Source: Auxenochlorella pyrenoidosa (lineage: Eukaryota; Chlorophyta; Trebouxiophyceae; Chlorellales; Chlorellaceae). From it: 21,304 bases of DNA. The stretch's first letter is position 1. Each line of letters opens with the position of its first letter. Made by a program: the position numbers and the translations under genes. The stretch lies in assembly GCA_001430745.1 (NCBI GenBank), contig KQ482066.1, forward strand, positions 1,327,312-1,348,615. Reading direction: 5' to 3'. Below are positions 17,786 to 21,304 of the stretch, one piece after another. The notes beneath the pieces are model-generated. The model searched no databases, was not told where the DNA came from, and saw nothing but the letters and a program-made list of their open reading frames with translations.

Positions 17786-20700
17786 GGGGGGGGCGGGGCT
17801 GCGGCGGCGCGCGCTGCGCTCTTACCAAAGGCACACGAAAGCTGCGTCAGCAGTGTGAGGGCGGCTGTCTGGCCGTGTAGGGACCAGCTCCTGCCGGCCC
17901 CGCGGCGTGCCCAGCATGCGTGCCTGCCCATCTCCCGCTGCCCCCCGCAGGATTGTGCCGCAGCTCATGGGCGTTAGCAAGGCGGTGCTGGAGAACGTAA
18001 TCTTTGTGCACCAGGTGTGGCGCAGCCGCCGTTGCGCTGGGGCGGGCCCCCAGCGGGGCGACTCCCGCAGTCCCGTTGCGGCTGCTGCCTGCACGCCCCG
18101 GCAGTCCCGCCAGCCTGGCTCGGCATGCCTGTTGAGGTTGTCATTGAGGCTGGCATGTCTCGTGCGCTCAATTGGTCTGCCTGGCTGCCTCCTCCCGCCG
18201 CAGGAGGACTCCAACTGGCCGCTGGCCGAGGGCCAGGTGCTGAAGAAGAAGTTTGACGACATCTTCGCTGCCACCAAGTACACCAAGGTGAGCGGGGGCC
18301 AGCGTAGGTGTGCCATGCTTGCTTGGCCACGCGGCTTTGCTGCAGGCTTTGCCCCCCACCCCCCCACCCCACCCCGCACCCACCCCCCACCCACCCACCC
18401 ACACCCACCCACCCACAAAGAAAAGTAAAAGAAAAGAAAGAGACACACGCGTTGCCGGGTTCATGGCGGCATGCGCACGGCTGCCCTGCCCTGGTGCTGC
18501 AGCCCCTGGTGCTCTTCCACTGCCTCTCAAGCAAGACAAGCCCCACAAGCATCGGCAGATGCTCCACAGGCCCCTGAACTCCAGCTGCCCCCAGCAGGCC
18601 CTGGCTGTGTTGCCAGCGAATGCTCCAAGGCCCCTCAGCTCTTCCTCTGCAGGCCCTGGAAGTGCTGCGCAAGCTGCAGACCGAGAAGTCATTCTCAAAG
18701 GCATTGGCAGATGCTCCACAGGACTTTGGGCCTCCAACTGCCCCCTGCAGGCCCTGGAGGTGCTGCGCAAGCTGCAGACAGAGAAAGCGCAGGAGGTGAA
18801 GGAGATGCGGCTGAAGCTGGACCACGCCAAGACCATCAAGGACCAGGCACAGGCAAGGAGTCGCTTCTTTGCTCCTGTGGCTTTCCTGTGCGGTGTCAAT
18901 CTTTAGACTCAATCGCGCAAGGGCGGTCGAGGAAAGGCACAGACGGGACCCGACTTGCCTGATGCTTGCACTGCATGCCAGCTGCCAGCCGCATATTGCT
19001 GTTGCTTTGGCGCAACTCGACCACCGCCTGCATCTGTGCTAACAGCTGCCACCTTGGTCTGTTGCCGACCCTCTTGCCTTGCCTGCGCCTGCAGAAGCTC
19101 AAGGCGGAGATCAAGTCGGGAGGCGCCAAGGCAGCCGAGTATGAGCAGCGCATCGCCGAGCTGGGGGCGGAGATTGAGGTCAGGGGAGGGCGGGACAACT
19201 GCTTTACTCGTGTGCTGTTCATTTGGCATTCCGGCTTCCCGGGTGCGCATTTCTACGACTTGTGGCACTTGCCAGCAACAATGGGCAGTGGTGTCTGCCA
19301 ATGGCGCGTCGCCAGCATGCTTGCAGCCTGCGCTGGGGGGCGGACAGCGCGGCTGGGTTGCTGCCCGCCGAGCCCGTCGGCTGCCGAGCTCGCTGCTCCC
19401 TTCTAAGCGCAGGCTGTGGGCATGTCGGGTCGTCCATGTGTGCGCATGCATACCCCCAACCCAGCCGCCCTCCTTCCCTTCTTCCCAAGGCATAATTTGA
19501 CCGGGCCTTCCTCCTCTCACGTCCTCTCTTCTGCTGTGCAGGCCGCCCAGCAGCGCCAGGACGAGCTGTCGGGGCAGCTGGTGCAGATCGCAGAGTTCGG
19601 CGACGACCTCACCCGCCTGCGGACGCAGGCAAGCTGGGGCAGGGTTTAGGGGGTGGGAAGGAGGAGGTCGCGTGAGCGCCCAGGCTCCTCCAAACTTCTG
19701 TTCTCACTTCGTTCCCACTCGATGCGGTGCGCCCGCCTCGCCCCTACCGCCCAGCAACATCAACTCCCCTTGCGACGCCCCCATTGCGCGACTGCCCCCA
19801 CAACCCCGCCTCCCTTGTGGCGCCCCATGCGTGCCTGCAGTACGAGATGGTGGCGCGGCAGAACGCCGAGGCATACCACCGCCTGCAGGCGAGCCGGGCT
19901 GCGATGCCAGGGATGCATGCTGTAGGAGCTGCAGCGGGCCTTGCAGCGGGGCCTGCCGGGCTGCGAGGGGAGAAGGGGCCACTCGGGTGGACGGAGCCAT
20001 CGCTGCCCATTGCTGGCCGGCCCGGGCCGCCTGCAGCATCGGACAAGGCGCTCCCATGCGTGCTGTGCTCTGCGCGGCTCCTCAGGCCCAACCGGCCCAT
20101 GGCGGCCCCACCTGCTGCCTTGCCTGCGCCCTGGGCACTGCCTCATCATGTTGATGCTGGTGCGGTGAGCCTGCCAATAACAAGGACACCTCTGCACCAC
20201 TGCTCCGTGCGCCGCAGTCTGCCTATGGCGACGAGGACGCCGGCATGAGCCTGGAGGAGCTCAACTCAATGAGGGAGCAGCTGGAGCCGGCGCTGCTCAA
20301 CACGGAGCAGGAGATGCGCCGGTGAGCAGGGGCTATGCGGGGGCAGCGGGCCGCGTGGGGCTGCGGGCTGGCAGGGTGACGCCTGGTGACAGCGCCAGCA
20401 GGAGATGCGCCGGTGGGGGTCTGGGCGGGGCGGCGAGCCGGCGGGCCGCTGGGGGGCGCCTGGTGACAGCGCCGAGCGCTGGCGCTCGTCTGGACACCCC
20501 TGCGGGCCGTAAGAGAGAGGCGCGCGCGTGCAGAAAATCGTACCGCTCCCTTCAGCCCCGCTGTCTGTTGCTGCACGAATGGCGTGCAGGCTGCAGCGGG
20601 AGATCCAGGTGGCCACCATCGATGTGGAGGCTGCCAAGGAGCAGTACACTCGGGACGTGAAGCACCAGGCGCGCCGTACCGCCGACAGTTCGTCCCTCTC

Positions 20701-21304
20701 TGGATCATGTCGTGCCGTCGCCGCTGGCAGCGCATACACGAGCGCTGTGCAAGCGCAGATGCCTGGGCCAGGGGGGGAGAGGGGGGTGGGGGGGACTCCC
20801 TGCTGACGCTGCCCCCCCCCTTGGGCTGCCTCCCTCACAGGGCCGGCTAGCGGCGGAGGCAGAGGCGCATGCCCGCAACCTTGCAGACCTCGAGCGACAC
20901 CTCAAGGAGGTCTGCAGCCAGGCGGGCATCGTGCCAGCCGAGGGTGAGGCCCTCGGGAAAGCTCGGCTGCGTCTCCGTCCCGCTTGCTTTGCACCAGCAG
21001 CGCGCTGCCTTCGGCCGAGTGGTGCGGAAGAGCTGGCCGGCCGGTCTAGTACATGCGTCACCCTCCTGCCCGCCCTGCCCGCCCTGCAGGCAGCCAGGCG
21101 GCCATGCTGGAGGCTTTCAAGGCTAAGCTGGCAGAGCTGACGGCTGAACTGGACAGCACCAAGGCTGCGCACCGCAAGCTGGATGACGACATGGGGCGGG
21201 TCGTGGACTCGGTGAGGCGGGGCTGCGGGGCAGGCGCGGCGCGGATGCTTGTGCCTGCTGAGACCGCGCGCCTCCGTATTGATTGCACACACAACTGTAC
21301 ATCG
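16407..21304 (+). CDS. RAD50: RAD50, N-terminal 432 residues (16 exons), 3' end off the window
   Basis: ATPase of the MRE11-RAD50-NBS1 complex, which senses and tethers DNA double-strand breaks and acts at telomeres. Exons: 16407-16427, 16528-16540, 16679-16770, 16935-17021, 17159-17257, 17624-17730, 17951-18014, 18204-18287, 18751-18852, 19095-19178, 19542-19628, 19841-19888, 20218-20321, 20590-20668, 20841-20943, 21090-21211. All join in phase. The start MGCNIDKMLIKGIRSF resembles plant RAD50. Walker A is GHNGAGKT (35-42), followed by TVIECLK and [17 protein letters not shown]. The Q-loop region reads [21 protein letters not shown] (Q161). From about 190 the chain becomes the antiparallel coiled coil, rich in Glu, Gln, Lys and Leu. 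The zinc hook, Walker B and signature motif lie beyond the window. Exon 2 is only 13 nt. Six of the 15 complete introns start with GC. Family certain. Confidence 0.96.
17263..17315 (+). other. AT-rich island with UGUAA signal in RAD50 intron 5
   Basis: About 50 bases of strikingly AT-rich sequence begin five bases after the GC donor of exon 17159-17257. They contain TGTAA at 17303-17307 and are followed by a run of G. Readthrough of the donor meets TAG after four codons. It could be an intronic poly(A) site or an inserted fragment. Confidence 0.4.
17753..17782 (+). repeat. (GT)15 microsatellite in RAD50 intron 6
   Basis: Fifteen uninterrupted gt units are preceded by a T run (17743-17751) and followed by a G run (17786-17793). 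It lies shortly after the donor of exon 17624-17730 and is likely length-variable between strains. Confidence 0.9.
18350..18417 (+). repeat. C-rich cccacc tract in RAD50 intron 8, followed by a purine tract
   Basis: Repeats of cccacc and related units span nearly 70 bases. A sharp switch to an A/G-rich stretch follows (about 18415-18446). The complementary strand is G-quadruplex-prone. Non-coding. Confidence 0.75.
18549..18786 (+). repeat. Repeated acceptor/exon-start block before RAD50 exon 9
   Basis: A block with gcat.ggcagatgctccacagg occurs at 18549 and again at 18701, 152 bases apart. The exon 9 start itself (18751, encoding [12 protein letters not shown]) is copied at 18653-18688 with its cag acceptor and nearly identical bases. 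A third, degenerate start (gccctggctgtg) lies at 18598. The copy at 18653 has no donor after the shared part. Splicing to it would break the frame, so exon 18751-18852 is the one that continues RAD50. Confidence 0.8.
20306..20474 (+). repeat. Tandem duplication spanning the RAD50 exon 13 donor
   Basis: agcaggagatgcgccggtg is found exactly at 20306-20324, across the real donor (exon ends 20321), and at 20397-20415 inside the intron. gcctggtgacagcgcc is likewise repeated at 20381-20396 and 20459-20474. The second copy carries a weaker donor (gtgggg). Its use would extend the exon by 91 bases and shift the frame. Confidence 0.75.

Noticed and set aside
18653..18688. A mutually exclusive alternative exon 9 of RAD50
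   Set aside because: The copy has an acceptor but no donor after the shared 36 bases, and it would shift the frame, so it is treated as a decoy duplicate.
1..21304. tRNA or rRNA genes, CRISPR arrays, complete transposons
   Set aside because: None was recognised by eye. The repeats present are simple-sequence or local tandem copies, without terminal inverted repeats or transposase domains.

Overview
The window looks like nuclear DNA from a green alga, most likely a trebouxiophyte (Chlorella/Coccomyxa-like). It is GC-rich. Genes are cut into many short exons (13 to 290 nt) with G- or C-rich introns. A UGUAA poly(A) signal lies just past several stop codons, as in chlorophytes. The kinase is a plant/alga-type CDPK, and the RAD50 start resembles plant RAD50. 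The organism call is inference, and no species is claimed. All gene models were assembled by hand from splice sites and reading phase; no transcript or database search was available.

Layout, left to right. (1) 1-5359, minus: a calcium-dependent protein kinase (CDPK), 14 exons, running off the left edge inside its third EF-hand. (2) 5360-6559: mostly without genes, but holding a decayed 3' fragment of an SRPBCC gene. (3) 6560-6940, minus: a small protein with a coiled coil and a C-terminal membrane anchor. (4) 7678-10687, minus: three tandem SRPBCC (polyketide-cyclase-like) genes sharing one intron position. The rightmost is intact, the middle one carries a tail frameshift, and the left one carries the same tail frameshift plus a damaged start. 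(5) 11353-13557, minus: an unrecognised protein with about seven membrane segments, 8 exons. (6) 14209-15842, minus: a divergent histone H3, best read as centromeric CenH3/CENP-A, 6 exons. (7) 16407-21304, plus: the first 432 residues of RAD50, 16 exons, running off the right edge.

CenH3 and RAD50 are head to head across 564 bp and both act on chromosomes, so a shared promoter is plausible. The SRPBCC cluster is a local gene-family expansion with members at different stages of decay. No operon-like or defence-like system is visible.

The most unusual features concern gene structure. Nine of about 43 introns use GC instead of GT at the donor, six of them in RAD50. In four places a splice junction is echoed by a nearby intronic copy. 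Two SRPBCC paralogues lack one nucleotide at the same alignment position. RAD50 intron 5 has an AT-rich island with a UGUAA signal just after a weak donor.
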